Position numbers and translations under genes: made by a program. DNA of 64,000 nt. It comes from Tissierella praeacuta DSM 18095 (GTDB taxonomy: Bacteria; Bacillota; Clostridia; Tissierellales; Tissierellaceae). The notes under the pieces were generated by a model, which worked only from the letters and a program-made list of their open reading frames with translations, was not told where the DNA came from and did not search any database. How positions within the stretch are numbered: position 1 is the first letter of the stretch; every line of letters starts with the position of its first letter. Below are positions 28,051 to 38,630 of the stretch, piece after piece. Location of the stretch: positions 1 to 64,000 of the forward strand of contig NZ_FQTY01000002.1 in NCBI RefSeq assembly GCF_900128955.1, read 5' to 3'.

Positions 28051-28782
28051 ATGCTTAAATTGGAGAATGTTACGGTTTCATATGATGGAAATATATTGGC
28101 ATTGGAGAATGCAAATGTAGAAGTAGAGCAAGGTGAGTTTGTAGGCATAATAGGTTCTTCTGGTAGCGGAAAATCTACTATGCTAAAGACTATAAATCTC
28201 TTAGTTAGACCTATAAATGGAAAGATTTATATAGATAATGTAGATATAACAAAGCTTAATAACTATGACCTTAGATCCATGAGAAGGGGAATTGGCTTTA
28301 TTTTTCAAGATTATAATTTAATTGATAGATCTTCAGTTTTAGATAATGTATTGATGGGAAGGCTTGGATATAAGTCTTCCTTTAAATCAATTTTTGGTAT
28401 ATTTAATGAGGAAGATTATGAGAGAGCAAATAGAGCATTAAATCAGGTTGGATTAAGTGAAAAGATATTTGAGAGGGCAGATCAGTTAAGTGGAGGACAA
28501 AAACAAAGAGTTGCAATAGCCAAAACCCTTTGCCAAAGACCCAAGATAATATTAGCTGATGAACCTGTAGCGAGTTTGGATATATCCTCTTCTCAAACCA
28601 TAATGAATTATTTTAAAACCATTAATGAAAAGAAGAATATTACCATACTTATTAATTTACATGATGTAAATTTAGCCAAAAGATATTGTAATAGAATCAT
28701 AGCTCTTAAAAAGGGAAAGATTTTATTTGACGGAAGAGCAGGTGATTTAGATGATAAAATCCTCAAAGGAATATATGACTAA
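28051..28782 (+). CDS. phnC: Phosphonate-type ABC transporter ATP-binding protein (PhnC)
   Basis: 243 residues with Walker A GSSGSGKST, Q-loop IFQD, PhnC-specific stretch LDNVLMGRLGY, signature LSGGQKQRVAIAKTL, Walker B IILADEPVASLD and H-loop INLHDVN. The DEPVASLD form and the LMGRLGY stretch are typical of PhnC. It begins 11 bases after phnD, and its 3' end overlaps the permease start by 8 or 32 bases depending on the start chosen. Confidence 0.93.
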   Translation: MLKLENVTVSYDGNILALENANVEVEQGEFVGIIGSSGSGKSTMLKTINLLVRPINGKIYIDNVDITKLNNYDLRSMRRGIGFIFQDYNLIDRSSVLDNVLMGRLGYKSSFKSIFGIFNEEDYERANRALNQVGLSEKIFERADQLSGGQKQRVAIAKTLCQRPKIILADEPVASLDISSSQTIMNYFKTINEKKNITILINLHDVNLAKRYCNRIIALKKGKILFDGRAGDLDDKILKGIYD

Positions 28783-30331
28783 AAGGATAAGAAGTAAATT
28801 CTTATATTTGTTTGGATTTATTATATTTCTAGTTTTTTTAGGATTTAATGTAAATTTTAGCTTTGCTAAATTATACAAGGGCGTACCTAGTATGCTTGAC
28901 CTTATTAGTAGGATTTTAAGACCTAATTTATCCTATAGTATTGATGTGTTTGAAAAATTAACTGAAACAATTCAAATTGCCATAATTTCATCTATATTAG
29001 GAGTTATATTAGCTTTACCATTTTCTCTTTTTGTTTCAGATAATATAGCACCAAATAGATATTTGGCAGGAATATTGAATGGGATATTTTCTTTTTTTAG
29101 AACTATTCCAAGTCTAATATGGGCAGCCCTATTGGTTAGTATATTTAGCATAGGAAGATTTTCAGGAATTATTGCTCTTACAATTATTGGATTCTTAATT
29201 TCCATAAGATTATTTAGAGAATATATTGAGTCTATTAAAGAAAATCAATTAAATTCAATTAGAGCTATAGGTGCAAATTCCATACAGATATTAAGGTACT
29301 GTATTTTACCCTATATATTTGAATTATCCATATCCATATTTTTTATAGTATTAGAAACAAATATTAGATCTGCAACTATCTTAGGTTTAGTAGGTGCTGG
29401 TGGAATAGGTCAGATTATGTGGAGAGATTTAAATCATCTAAGATATGATAACTTGGCCACTATAATATTAGTTTTATTTCTGACAATTTTATTAATAGAT
29501 TTTTTAAGTTTGTATATTAGAAGATATTTAAAGCATTCATCTATTAAGTTTAAATCAATGGCAGGGTATAAAAGATTCCAAATAATAAAGATAATATTTA
29601 TACCTATGTTTTTAATAGGATTAATATATTTAGCTTTTAAATCCCTAGGAATAGATTATAAAAGATTGATACTTGGATTAAATCAAGGGAAAAACATAGT
29701 AGTAAGAATGATTAAAATAGATATGAACTACTTTCCTAAGCTTATTGAGGGAATAGGAGAAAGTTTTTTTATAGCTATTTTTGCAACTATAATAGGTGGA
29801 TTACTTTCTTTATTATTTTCATATCTAACTGCATATAATACATCACCAAATAAGACCATATCAGTATTTTTTAAGGGGATTATAAATATATCAAGAACCT
29901 TCCCCCCACTAATAACTGCAATAATATTTTTCCGTGGTGTAGGACCAGGACCATTAGCTGGAGCCATGGCTCTTAGTATTTATACAACGGGGGTACTTAC
30001 AAAGATGTATAGTGAGGTATTAGAAAATACTAAGGAAAATGTAAAAGACAGTATACTTGTAACAGGAGCAACAAATTTTCAAGCTTATAGACATGGACTT
30101 CTACCTCATACGTTTTCAACATTTATAAGTCTTTTACTATATAGATTAGAATCAAATATTAGAAATTCTGCAATTTTAGGAGTAATAGGGGCAGGAGGTA
30201 TTGGCACTATTTTGGCTATGAATATAACATGGAGAAATTGGGAAAAGGTTGGACTTTTACTTCTAGGAGTTTCCATTATGATAATTATAATAGATAGACT
30301 AAGTCAATATTTGAGAAATAAGTTTTCATAA
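28751..30331 (+). CDS. phnE: Fused double-domain phosphonate-type permease (PhnE-PhnE)
   Basis: 526 residues, about twice a standard PhnE. Two homologous BPD_transp_1 halves are visible, at about residues 60-260 and 325-520. Each ends in an EAA-type loop followed by GAGGIG (GLVGAGGIGQIMW and GVIGAGGIGTIL). The natural dimer of permease subunits is thus encoded in one chain. Two starts are possible: ATG 28751 after AGGTGA, or ATG 28775 after AAAGGA. Confidence 0.9.
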   Translation: MIKSSKEYMTKRIRSKFLYLFGFIIFLVFLGFNVNFSFAKLYKGVPSMLDLISRILRPNLSYSIDVFEKLTETIQIAIISSILGVILALPFSLFVSDNIAPNRYLAGILNGIFSFFRTIPSLIWAALLVSIFSIGRFSGIIALTIIGFLISIRLFREYIESIKENQLNSIRAIGANSIQILRYCILPYIFELSISIFFIVLETNIRSATILGLVGAGGIGQIMWRDLNHLRYDNLATIILVLFLTILLIDFLSLYIRRYLKHSSIKFKSMAGYKRFQIIKIIFIPMFLIGLIYLAFKSLGIDYKRLILGLNQGKNIVVRMIKIDMNYFPKLIEGIGESFFIAIFATIIGGLLSLLFSYLTAYNTSPNKTISVFFKGIINISRTFPPLITAIIFFRGVGPGPLAGAMALSIYTTGVLTKMYSEVLENTKENVKDSILVTGATNFQAYRHGLLPHTFSTFISLLLYRLESNIRNSAILGVIGAGGIGTILAMNITWRNWEKVGLLLLGVSIMIIIIDRLSQYLRNKFS

Positions 30332-30340
30332 AAGATAATA

Positions 30341-31957
<1,617 letters not shown>

Positions 31958-32031
31958 TCAATCCCTTACTTAAAATTTACATCATTATATTATAGCATAA
32001 ATAGGATATAAAATATATATATAGAAAACAA

Positions 32032-32061
32032 ATAAAAGTAATAAATGTTTATTACTTTTAT
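32032..32061 (-). terminator. Terminator of the 4Fe-4S membrane protein gene
   Basis: ATAAAAGTAATAAA and TTTATTACTTTTAT form a perfect 14-bp stem with a 2-base loop, directly downstream of the stop on the minus strand. Confidence 0.65.
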
Positions 32062-32808
32062 TTATAAACTTTTTAGTTTCATTGCTTCTTCTTCAGTTTT
32101 AAGTGATAAAATTTTAGCTGGACAATTTTCTATACAAGTGGAACATTTAATGCAATTTATATTATCAAATTGATTTTTATCAGACCATTCTAAATGAGGT
32201 GTTAGTTGGAAAGGACATACTTTAGAACATTTTCCACAATTATAACATTTACTTTTATCAGATATGGTAATCTTTTTTTCAGTTTTTTTAGGAATATCAA
32301 AAGTTTTTCCTAAAGTATATGATAATTTTTGTAAGGAACCCATAGGACAGAATTGACACCAAGTTCTAGGATTAGTAAAAATAGCCAGTAGTCCACCAAT
32401 AATTAGTACCATTAAGTATGTGTTAGCAAAAATTAATCCTAATTTATCTAAGAAAGCATAACTACCCCATAACTTTGATATTTTTATTATTTTCCTAGAA
32501 AAGTTAAACATAAAAAATCCAAAAAATCCAATCATCATAGGCTTAGATTTTAAAAACTTAGGAATTTTTATATTTTTGCTTATGGGTAATAACAGTCTAT
32601 CAAATAAACTGCCATGGGGACAAAAATTACCACACCAATATCTTCCAGTGAAAAATGAAGTTACAATTAATCCAGTCATAATTAAGATAACCAATAAACC
32701 AAGTTTTGGTTCCCATAAACCACCAATTGCTACTAATAAAGTAAAGAGCCAACCATATTTTCTAATAACAGTAAAAGTACGGTTTGTTTTAATATACTGA
32801 TTACTCAA
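32062..32808 (-). CDS. NapH/CcoG-like membrane polyferredoxin (4Fe-4S)
   Basis: 248 residues. Four or so membrane helices come first, with two cysteine motifs at the membrane face (WCGNFCPHGS and WCQFCPMGS). Two classic 4Fe-4S ferredoxin motifs follow in the cytoplasmic C terminus (CYNCGKCSKVCP and CIKCSTCIENCP). This is the NapH/NosR/CcoG layout, used to pass electrons from quinols or ferredoxin across the membrane. TTG start preceded by AAGGAGGA. A perfect palindrome at 32833-32863 sits just upstream. Secreted flavoprotein reductases elsewhere in the window could be electron acceptors. Confidence 0.88.
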   Translation of the reverse strand: MSNQYIKTNRTFTVIRKYGWLFTLLVAIGGLWEPKLGLLVILIMTGLIVTSFFTGRYWCGNFCPHGSLFDRLLLPISKNIKIPKFLKSKPMMIGFFGFFMFNFSRKIIKISKLWGSYAFLDKLGLIFANTYLMVLIIGGLLAIFTNPRTWCQFCPMGSLQKLSYTLGKTFDIPKKTEKKITISDKSKCYNCGKCSKVCPFQLTPHLEWSDKNQFDNINCIKCSTCIENCPAKILSLKTEEEAMKLKSL

Positions 32809-32832
32809 GTTTAAATCCTCCTTTATAATTAT

Positions 32833-32863
32833 ATTATATATACCATATGGGGGTATATATAAT
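32833..32863. promoter_or_regulatory. Perfect 12-bp palindrome with G/C tracts, candidate CsoR-type operator
   Basis: ATTATATATACC and GGTATATATAAT are exact reverse complements separated by seven bases (ATATGGG). Read on the minus strand the centre is TATACCCCCATATGGTATA, resembling operators of CsoR/CstR (DUF156) copper or persulfide sensors. It lies 25 bases upstream of the polyferredoxin start. No CsoR gene is in the window. Confidence 0.6.
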
Positions 32864-32917
32864 ATAAACTATAAAAACGAATTAGTAAAGAGTAAATTTA
32901 AAATAATAATTTATAAA

Positions 32918-33367
32918 TTATTCAAATAAGCTAATATATTCACCATAGCCTTCTTTTTCTAAATTTTCTTTTTTAATAAATCTTAGAGAAGCCCCATTTA
33001 TACAATATCTTAATCCGCCCTTATGTTTAGGGCCATCATTAAAGACATGACCAAGATGTGAATCACCATATTTGCTTCTTACTTCTGTTCTAATCATTCC
33101 ATGACTAGAATCTATTTTTTCAACTATATACTCATCTTTTATAGGTTTAGTAAAGCTAGGCCATCCACAACCTGCATTAAATTTATCCCTTGAGGTAAAT
33201 AGTGGTTCTCCTGACACTATGTCCACATAAATGCCTTCTTCATAATTATCATTAAATTCATGAGAAAATGGTCTTTCAGTAGCATTTTCTTGAGTTACCC
33301 TATATTCAATATCATTTAATTTATTTCTAATTTCTTTGTCCATTGGTTTAATATATTTTTTATTCAT
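32918..33367 (-). CDS. msrB: Peptide-methionine (R)-S-oxide reductase MsrB
   Basis: About 149 residues covering the whole MsrB domain. Seen are [27 protein letters not shown], the SHLGHVF segment and catalytic Cys 122 in [11 protein letters not shown]. The structural zinc CxxC pairs of some MsrB proteins are absent, as in other zinc-free members. An in-frame ATG-like start upstream would add 35 unrelated residues; AAGGAG ten bases before the ATG at 33367 supports the short form. It repairs oxidised methionine in proteins; single gene. Confidence 0.93.
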   Translation of the reverse strand: MNKKYIKPMDKEIRNKLNDIEYRVTQENATERPFSHEFNDNYEEGIYVDIVSGEPLFTSRDKFNAGCGWPSFTKPIKDEYIVEKIDSSHGMIRTEVRSKYGDSHLGHVFNDGPKHKGGLRYCINGASLRFIKKENLEKEGYGEYISLFE

Positions 33368-33445
33368 TACTATCACACTCCTTAAGGATATTTTACCCAT
33401 TATTTTTATTTTATTCCAAGGAGTAAGTCTAAATTTAAATATAAA

Positions 33446-33474
33446 AATTGAGTGCGTATTAATCGCACTCAATT
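33446..33474 (-). terminator. Terminator of the chemoreceptor gene
   Basis: AATTGAGTGCG and CGCACTCAATT form an 11-bp stem; on the minus strand it ends in a T-rich run. It lies downstream of the chemoreceptor stop at 33506. Confidence 0.75.
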
Positions 33475-33505
33475 AAATATGGAAAATTAAAAACCAATTG
33501 TATTT

Positions 33506-35494
33506 TTAAATTTTAAATTTAACAACGATTGATTGTAACTCCTGTGCCAATTCTGATAAAGCTTCACTGCCATTTGCAATTTCTTCCATAGAGGCAACTT
33601 GTTCTTCAATTGTTGCTGTGACTTCTTCTGTAGCAGCAGAGTTTTCTTGTGCTATGGCAGAAAGATTTTGTAAGGTATCTAGTATAGTATCTTTCATGCT
33701 ATTCATTTCTAAGCCTGAAACATTTAATTGCTCAATTTCTTTATCAGCTTTTTTCATTGCTTCATATATTAATATATATTTATCCCTGCTATTAATCACG
33801 CTTTGTGTTTGCTCATTAGCTATATTTGATACTCTTTCTATTGTTGTTACAGCATCCTTAGAGTTTGCTTGTAAATCATTAACTATTTCATCTATAGACA
33901 TTGTAGAAGCTGAAGATTGTTCAGCTAATTTTCTAATTTCCTCTGCTACAACTGCAAATCCCTTTCCAGCTTCTCCAGCTCTAGCTGCCTCTATTGCTGC
34001 ATTTAATGCTAAAAGATTGGTTTGTTCTGCTATTGAGGCAATTACATTACTTGCTTGTCCTATTTTAATAGAGCTATCATTTGTTTTTAGTATAACCTCT
34101 TGAATTGCTTTTGAAGCAACATTACTTTCTTCCGTTATCCTAGATAAATTTTCAATTTCCTTTAGACCATTATTAATAATATCCATTATTTCACTTGCTC
34201 TTGATTTTAGATTTTTTGAATACATTAATTCCTTTTCAATTATTTCCCCTAACAAATTAGCCTTTGATGAGCCTAATTCCGTACTAGATGCTTGCTCTGA
34301 TGTACTATTGGCTATTTCTTGTGCTGTTTTAGATATTTCTTCTGAAGAAAGGGTTGACTGTTCAATAGTAGCAGCCATTTCCTCCGAAGTAGCTGCTACT
34401 TGTTCCGAGGAATTACGAATTTCATTAATCATCTTTCTAAGATTATCTGTTATACTTTGCATAGATTTTCCTAGATGTCCCAGCTCATCTTTCCTTGATA
34501 TGAAATGTTGAGAAATATCTTGTGTAATATCATAATTGGCTAAGATTTCTGAATATCTAGTTGCTTCGATTACTGGTTTAGCAATAAACATACCCATAAT
34601 ATATGTAATACCCATACCAAATAATAAAGTTATAGCTATTGATATAATGATATTTTTTTTCATTTCTGGTATTGAATTCAATACTTCAGCTTCATCTGCT
34701 GTAATAACGAATGTCCAATTAGTATCCTGGATTGGTGCATACCCAGCATATAACTTTTTACCATTAATGAAATAGCTACTTACACCGAATCCTTCTTCTA
34801 TTATTTTTTCAGTTAATTTTGCTATACCTTTGAGACTTTCATCATTCTCCACTAAATTAATTGCATTAGACTGTTCAAATACTAATTCCTTATCAGGATG
34901 TGCTACTACTGTTCCTACATTGTTAAGTATATAGCTATACCCAGTTTCGCCAAAACCAATATCTGCAATAAGTTCACTTAGAATATTGCCATCGGCTCTA
35001 GTGGATAAGGCACCTACTATTTGACCATCTTTTTTTATAGGTGTAGCATAAAGTAAATTTAATTGATTTACACCACGAGTAACCAGTAAATCAGATATAC
35101 TTGTTTTACCACTTAATGCATTTTTCAAATAAGGTCTATCCCCCAACTGAATAATTGTTCCATCAGGAGAATATGTACTTCCATCAAGATGGGAGATTGC
35201 TAGTTCAATGAAATTAGTTCCTTTAACCTGTCTTAGTAGCTCCTCTTTTTGCAATTCCCAATCCATACTTTGGATTTCCTGAATACATGCTATGGTTTCT
35301 AGAACCCTTTTCTCAGTTTTAATTCGGCTTTCTACTATTTTTGCTCCATTAAGAGCCATATCTATAAGTGCGTTTTCTGCTTCATTACTAATTGTCTTCC
35401 CAGACTTTACTACAGAAATGGAACCGACAATTATAGATGATAGTAAAATTAATATGGAGAAATATACAACAAGTTTTAGTTTAATACTTTTCAC
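33506..35494 (-). CDS. Methyl-accepting chemotaxis protein with dCache-type sensor
   Basis: 662 residues: membrane helix at about 8-27, an external double-Cache sensor to about 280 ([27 protein letters not shown]-like [13 protein letters not shown]), a second helix near 282-305, HAMP, and a cytoplasmic signalling domain with the hairpin tip [21 protein letters not shown]. dCache domains usually bind amino acids, organic acids or purine-like ligands. GTG start after AGGAGG. It is divergent from a secreted flavoprotein reductase, so it may steer cells toward that enzyme's electron acceptor. Confidence 0.93.
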   Translation of the reverse strand: MKSIKLKLVVYFSILILLSSIIVGSISVVKSGKTISNEAENALIDMALNGAKIVESRIKTEKRVLETIACIQEIQSMDWELQKEELLRQVKGTNFIELAISHLDGSTYSPDGTIIQLGDRPYLKNALSGKTSISDLLVTRGVNQLNLLYATPIKKDGQIVGALSTRADGNILSELIADIGFGETGYSYILNNVGTVVAHPDKELVFEQSNAINLVENDESLKGIAKLTEKIIEEGFGVSSYFINGKKLYAGYAPIQDTNWTFVITADEAEVLNSIPEMKKNIIISIAITLLFGMGITYIMGMFIAKPVIEATRYSEILANYDITQDISQHFISRKDELGHLGKSMQSITDNLRKMINEIRNSSEQVAATSEEMAATIEQSTLSSEEISKTAQEIANSTSEQASSTELGSSKANLLGEIIEKELMYSKNLKSRASEIMDIINNGLKEIENLSRITEESNVASKAIQEVILKTNDSSIKIGQASNVIASIAEQTNLLALNAAIEAARAGEAGKGFAVVAEEIRKLAEQSSASTMSIDEIVNDLQANSKDAVTTIERVSNIANEQTQSVINSRDKYILIYEAMKKADKEIEQLNVSGLEMNSMKDTILDTLQNLSAIAQENSAATEEVTATIEEQVASMEEIANGSEALSELAQELQSIVVKFKI

Positions 35495-35699
35495 GTTAAT
35501 ACCTCCTGTTTTTGAAATTATGACCTACATATCTTGGTGCATTATGAATTGTTAAAAAGTAGACACCATTCAACATATTAACTCAATATTTATATTTTTG
35601 CAACAACCAAAAATATTAGATTAAAGTACAAAATAGGGAATTTGATAATAAATATTAAAACAGATTTATTACATTTATTGTAAATTTTAGATAAAACTA

Positions 35700-35727
35700 T
35701 TGACATTTTTTTAACTTAATATATACT
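35700..35727 (+). promoter_or_regulatory. Promoter of the flavoprotein reductase gene
   Basis: TTGACA at 35700-35705, 16-base spacer, TATACT at 35722-35727. The start codon is 58 bases downstream. Confidence 0.75.
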
Positions 35728-35753
35728 AGAATATGTTGATAGAATATTCTAGT
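35725..35753. promoter_or_regulatory. Inverted repeat overlapping the -10, candidate TetR operator
   Basis: ACTAGAATAT (35725-35734) and ATATTCTAGT (35744-35753) are exact reverse complements with a 9-base gap. The left arm begins within the -10 box. The TetR gene at 37805, directly downstream of the reductase, is the likely regulator. Confidence 0.6.
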
Positions 35754-35784
35754 AAAACATTCTATAAAAAAAGGAGGTTTTTTT

Positions 35785-37722
35785 ATGTTCAAATTTACTA
35801 AGAAACATATTGCTTTGTTTTTAGTATTAACTATGGCACTATCTTTAGTAGGCTGTGGCAAGGATAAAGCACCTACTTCCTCTAACAAAGGAGAAGGTAA
35901 GTTTGTACCTGGTGTATATACTGGTGAAGCAAAGGGTATTAGTGATACTCTTACTCTTGAAGTAGAGGTAGATGAGGAAAATATTTTATCTGTAAAAATC
36001 CTTAATCATAGTGAAACGCCTGGCATATCAGATACTGCTATAGATCGTATTCCAAAAGAAATAGTTGAATACCAAAGTCTAAATATTGACACTATATCAG
36101 GAGCTACTGTTTCTAGTACTGCTATTCTTGAGGCTGCAAAACAAGCTTTAGAAAAAGCTGGGGCTAATATTGATGATTTATTAAAAGAAGTGGATAAGTC
36201 CTCAAGTAATGGTGAAGTAATAGAAAAAACTACAGATGTAGTTATTGTCGGTGGTGGTGGTGCTGGTCTTGCAGCTGCTGTTTCTGCATTACAGAATAAT
36301 GCTAAGGTTATTGTATTAGAAAAAATGCCCACATTAGGGGGTTCTACTATAATGGCTGGTGGACAATATAATGCAGTGGATAGTAAACGTCAAGAAGCTC
36401 TTACTATGCGTCCTGAACTAATTAAACAAATTGAAGGAATTACCAAGGAAGAACCTGTCAATGAAATACATAAAAGGTTAATGAGTGAATTGGCAGAGCA
36501 AATTAAAGAATACAAAAAAAATAAATCCACTTATATGTTTGATTCACCACAACTTCATGCGTTACAAGCATTTAATGGCGGGGATAAAAAAGGTAATCTT
36601 GAGTTAATAGAAAAATTTGCATATGGAGCAAAGGAGTCTGTTGGTTGGCTTGAAGGTTTAGGAGTGAAAATATCAGATGAGATTGCTACTGTTACGGGAG
36701 CATTATGGCCAAGAACACACCAATTTATTAAGCCACTTACTACTGGACCTATAGATGCTTATGTTGAATTCATATCTTCAAAAGGTGATGATGCTGAAAT
36801 AATATTAGAAACTAAAATAACAGATATTATCATGAAAGACGGTAAAGCAGTAGGAGTCAAAGGTTTACAGGGAAACAATGAAATAATTGTTAATGCAAAT
36901 AAAGGTGTGATTATAGCTACTGGTGGATTTGCAAGAAATAAAGAATTAGTAGCTAAATATGATGAGCTTTGGGGAGATTTATCAAATCTTAACTCTACAA
37001 ATAGTGTTAGTGCAACTGGTGACGGTATAGTAATGGCTGACGCTATTGGTGCTAGTTTAGTTGGAATGGAATATATACAATTATTACCAGTTGGACATCC
37101 TGAAACTGGTGGAATGTCTGGAAATATTAGTATAAATGCAGCTAACCAACTTTTCATTAATAATAAAGGTGAACGTTTTGTAGCTGAAGATTCAAGAAGA
37201 GATACTCTTACAAAGGGACTTTTAGAACAGCCAGATCAAATTATGTGGATACTACATGATGCACATGAATATTATAATGAAGATGTTAAAAATGATTTCA
37301 ATGAATCAATAGGTAAATTAGTTGAGAGTGGCATTGCTGTTAAAGGAAATACTATTGAAGAATTAGCAGAACAAATGAAAGTAGACCCTGCTACATTGAA
37401 AAATACAGTTGATACCTATAATAAAGCTGTTAGAGGTGAAATATCTGATCCACTAGGAAAAAACCTACTTCAAGATGAATTTAATAAGGCACCTTTCTAT
37501 GCATCTGTTCGTGTACCAACAATACATCATACTATGGGTGGAATTGAAATAAATACAGATGCACAAGTAGTTGATAAAAATGGTAATATAATCAAGGGAT
37601 TATATGCAGCTGGTGAAGTTACTGGTGGTATACATGGTTCTAATAGGCTTGGCGGTAATGCCATACCAGATACAGTAGTATATGGTAAGATAGCTGGAGA
37701 ATCAGCAGCATTGGAAAAATAA
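35785..37722 (+). CDS. Secreted lipoprotein flavin reductase (fumarate/urocanate reductase family), N-terminal FMN domain
   Basis: 645 residues. Lipoprotein signal with lipobox LVGC (Cys at about 23). An FMN-binding domain at about 40-120 carries the flavinylation motif SGAT at 105-108, the usual ApbE target for covalent FMN on Thr. The FAD-binding fumarate-reductase-type domain starts at about 150 (GGGGAGLAAAV) and ends with the GGNAIPDTVVYGKIAG FAD-contact region. Such enzymes reduce fumarate, urocanate, cinnamates or similar enoates outside the cell. AAAGGAGG precedes the ATG. No apbE is in the window. Confidence 0.9.
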   Translation: MFKFTKKHIALFLVLTMALSLVGCGKDKAPTSSNKGEGKFVPGVYTGEAKGISDTLTLEVEVDEENILSVKILNHSETPGISDTAIDRIPKEIVEYQSLNIDTISGATVSSTAILEAAKQALEKAGANIDDLLKEVDKSSSNGEVIEKTTDVVIVGGGGAGLAAAVSALQNNAKVIVLEKMPTLGGSTIMAGGQYNAVDSKRQEALTMRPELIKQIEGITKEEPVNEIHKRLMSELAEQIKEYKKNKSTYMFDSPQLHALQAFNGGDKKGNLELIEKFAYGAKESVGWLEGLGVKISDEIATVTGALWPRTHQFIKPLTTGPIDAYVEFISSKGDDAEIILETKITDIIMKDGKAVGVKGLQGNNEIIVNANKGVIIATGGFARNKELVAKYDELWGDLSNLNSTNSVSATGDGIVMADAIGASLVGMEYIQLLPVGHPETGGMSGNISINAANQLFINNKGERFVAEDSRRDTLTKGLLEQPDQIMWILHDAHEYYNEDVKNDFNESIGKLVESGIAVKGNTIEELAEQMKVDPATLKNTVDTYNKAVRGEISDPLGKNLLQDEFNKAPFYASVRVPTIHHTMGGIEINTDAQVVDKNGNIIKGLYAAGEVTGGIHGSNRLGGNAIPDTVVYGKIAGESAALEK

Positions 37723-37730
37723 ATAGAACA

Positions 37731-37768
37731 AAAATAATTCTCTATAAAAGATAGGGAATTATTTTTTT
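37731..37768 (+). terminator. Terminator after the flavoprotein reductase gene
   Basis: AATAATTCTCTAT pairs with ATAGGGAATTATT around a short A-rich loop (one mismatch), followed by seven T. Confidence 0.75.
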
Positions 37769-37772
37769 ATTA

Positions 37773-37781
37773 TGATATAAT
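37773..37781 (+). promoter_or_regulatory. Extended -10 promoter of the second TetR gene
   Basis: TGATATAAT fits the extended -10 consensus; the TetR start codon lies 24 bases downstream, so the regulator can be made apart from the reductase. Confidence 0.5.
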
Positions 37782-37804
37782 TTTTGTAAGGTGGTGATAT
37801 TTAT

Positions 37805-38380
37805 ATGTCCTATGAAATGGAAAGATCTGTAAGAAGAAAACAAGAGTTAATAAATATTATTGTAAATCTTATGGATGAAGAAGGACTTAAAAATGTAACG
37901 GTTAAGGATATTTGTGAGGCTGCTAATATATCTATTGGAGCCTTTTATCACTATTTCCAGTCTAAAGATGCCATAGTAGATGAGATGTTTATTTTAATGG
38001 ATGAATTCTTTCTAGTTAATCAACAGAGTATTTTGGAACACCCTACAGCTGCAGAACAAATAATTGATTTTGTAAATCATTTTGGTATCTATGTTGAAGA
38101 GTGGGGTTATTATGCAAATTTATTAATCATGAGATCTCATATGACTAAATCTGATTATAATAGACAAAGAAGATTATATGGAATATTGGAAGAAATAATT
38201 ATCGAGGGTATTAATAATGGTGAGTTCAAAGTTAAAATTGACCCCAAGGAACTTATAACTATGATTTTTGTAATAATCAGAGGATATCTTCTAGAGTGGA
38301 TTAATAGAGAGCATAGCTATCCTGTTAGAGGAAACATGGTAAAGGAAGTGACTTATTTAATAAATTTTTTGACAACATAA
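37805..38380 (+). CDS. TetR family transcriptional regulator
   Basis: 191 residues with a TetR helix-turn-helix at about 12-58 (VKDICEAANISIGAFYHYFQSKDAI) and a helical ligand domain. GGTGGTGAT precedes the ATG. It lies 82 bases downstream of the flavoprotein reductase gene and probably controls that gene. The ligand may be the reductase substrate; this is inferred from position. Confidence 0.9.
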   Translation: MSYEMERSVRRKQELINIIVNLMDEEGLKNVTVKDICEAANISIGAFYHYFQSKDAIVDEMFILMDEFFLVNQQSILEHPTAAEQIIDFVNHFGIYVEEWGYYANLLIMRSHMTKSDYNRQRRLYGILEEIIIEGINNGEFKVKIDPKELITMIFVIIRGYLLEWINREHSYPVRGNMVKEVTYLINFLTT

Positions 38381-38388
38381 TGTAGTTT

Positions 38389-38448
38389 TCTCCCCTTAAT
38401 GTTGATTAGATTAGAAAAGGAAATCTGATTTTAAAAGGGGAGTTTTTT
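38389..38448 (+). terminator. Terminator after the second TetR gene
   Basis: CTCCCCTTAA pairs with TTAAAAGGGGAG (with a small bulge) across a loop of about 30 bases that can fold on itself, followed by seven T. Confidence 0.75.
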
Positions 38449-38450
38449 TA

Positions 38451-38459
38451 TGTTATAAT
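38451..38459 (+). promoter_or_regulatory. Extended -10 promoter of the second PucR gene
   Basis: TGTTATAAT fits TGnTATAAT and lies right after the preceding T-run. It would give a leader of about 165 bases before the PucR start. No TTGACA-like -35 is visible. Confidence 0.5.
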
Positions 38460-38630
38460 TAACCCACAAGATATTTAGAGAGTTAGTATGTATAGATGAT
38501 TTAAAGAAAAACTAGCTTTATTAGAAGATGGTAATTAGGCGAAAGGAATAATTTACATTATGGAATTTATTTTTATTGAAGATATAAAGATTGAGGAGAT
38601 GGTGATACTTTATTATGAGGGGTGAGTAAT

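Larger units (their letters stand above)
35495..35784. other. Divergent intergenic region between chemoreceptor and flavoprotein reductase
   Basis: 290 bases, AT-rich, no gene seen. The right part holds a good sigma-A promoter and palindrome for the reductase gene. No convincing promoter for the chemoreceptor was recognised. Confidence 0.5.

Noticed and set aside
27167-30331. Complete phosphonate catabolism locus
   Set aside because: Only the transporter genes are present; no lyase, hydrolase or dehydrogenase genes follow.
33618-34103. Plus-strand 161-codon open frame inside the chemoreceptor
   Set aside because: Anti-sense to the conserved signalling domain; Ser/Ala-rich composition reflects the opposite strand.
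36759-37157. Minus-strand 132-codon open frame inside the flavoprotein reductase
   Set aside because: Overlaps conserved FAD-domain coding sequence and has no ribosome site.
38561-38626. 21-codon open frame (MEFIFIEDIKIEEM...) in the leader of the second PucR gene
   Set aside because: The AAAGGA upstream is too far from the ATG and there is no sign of a regulatory leader peptide; left out as chance.
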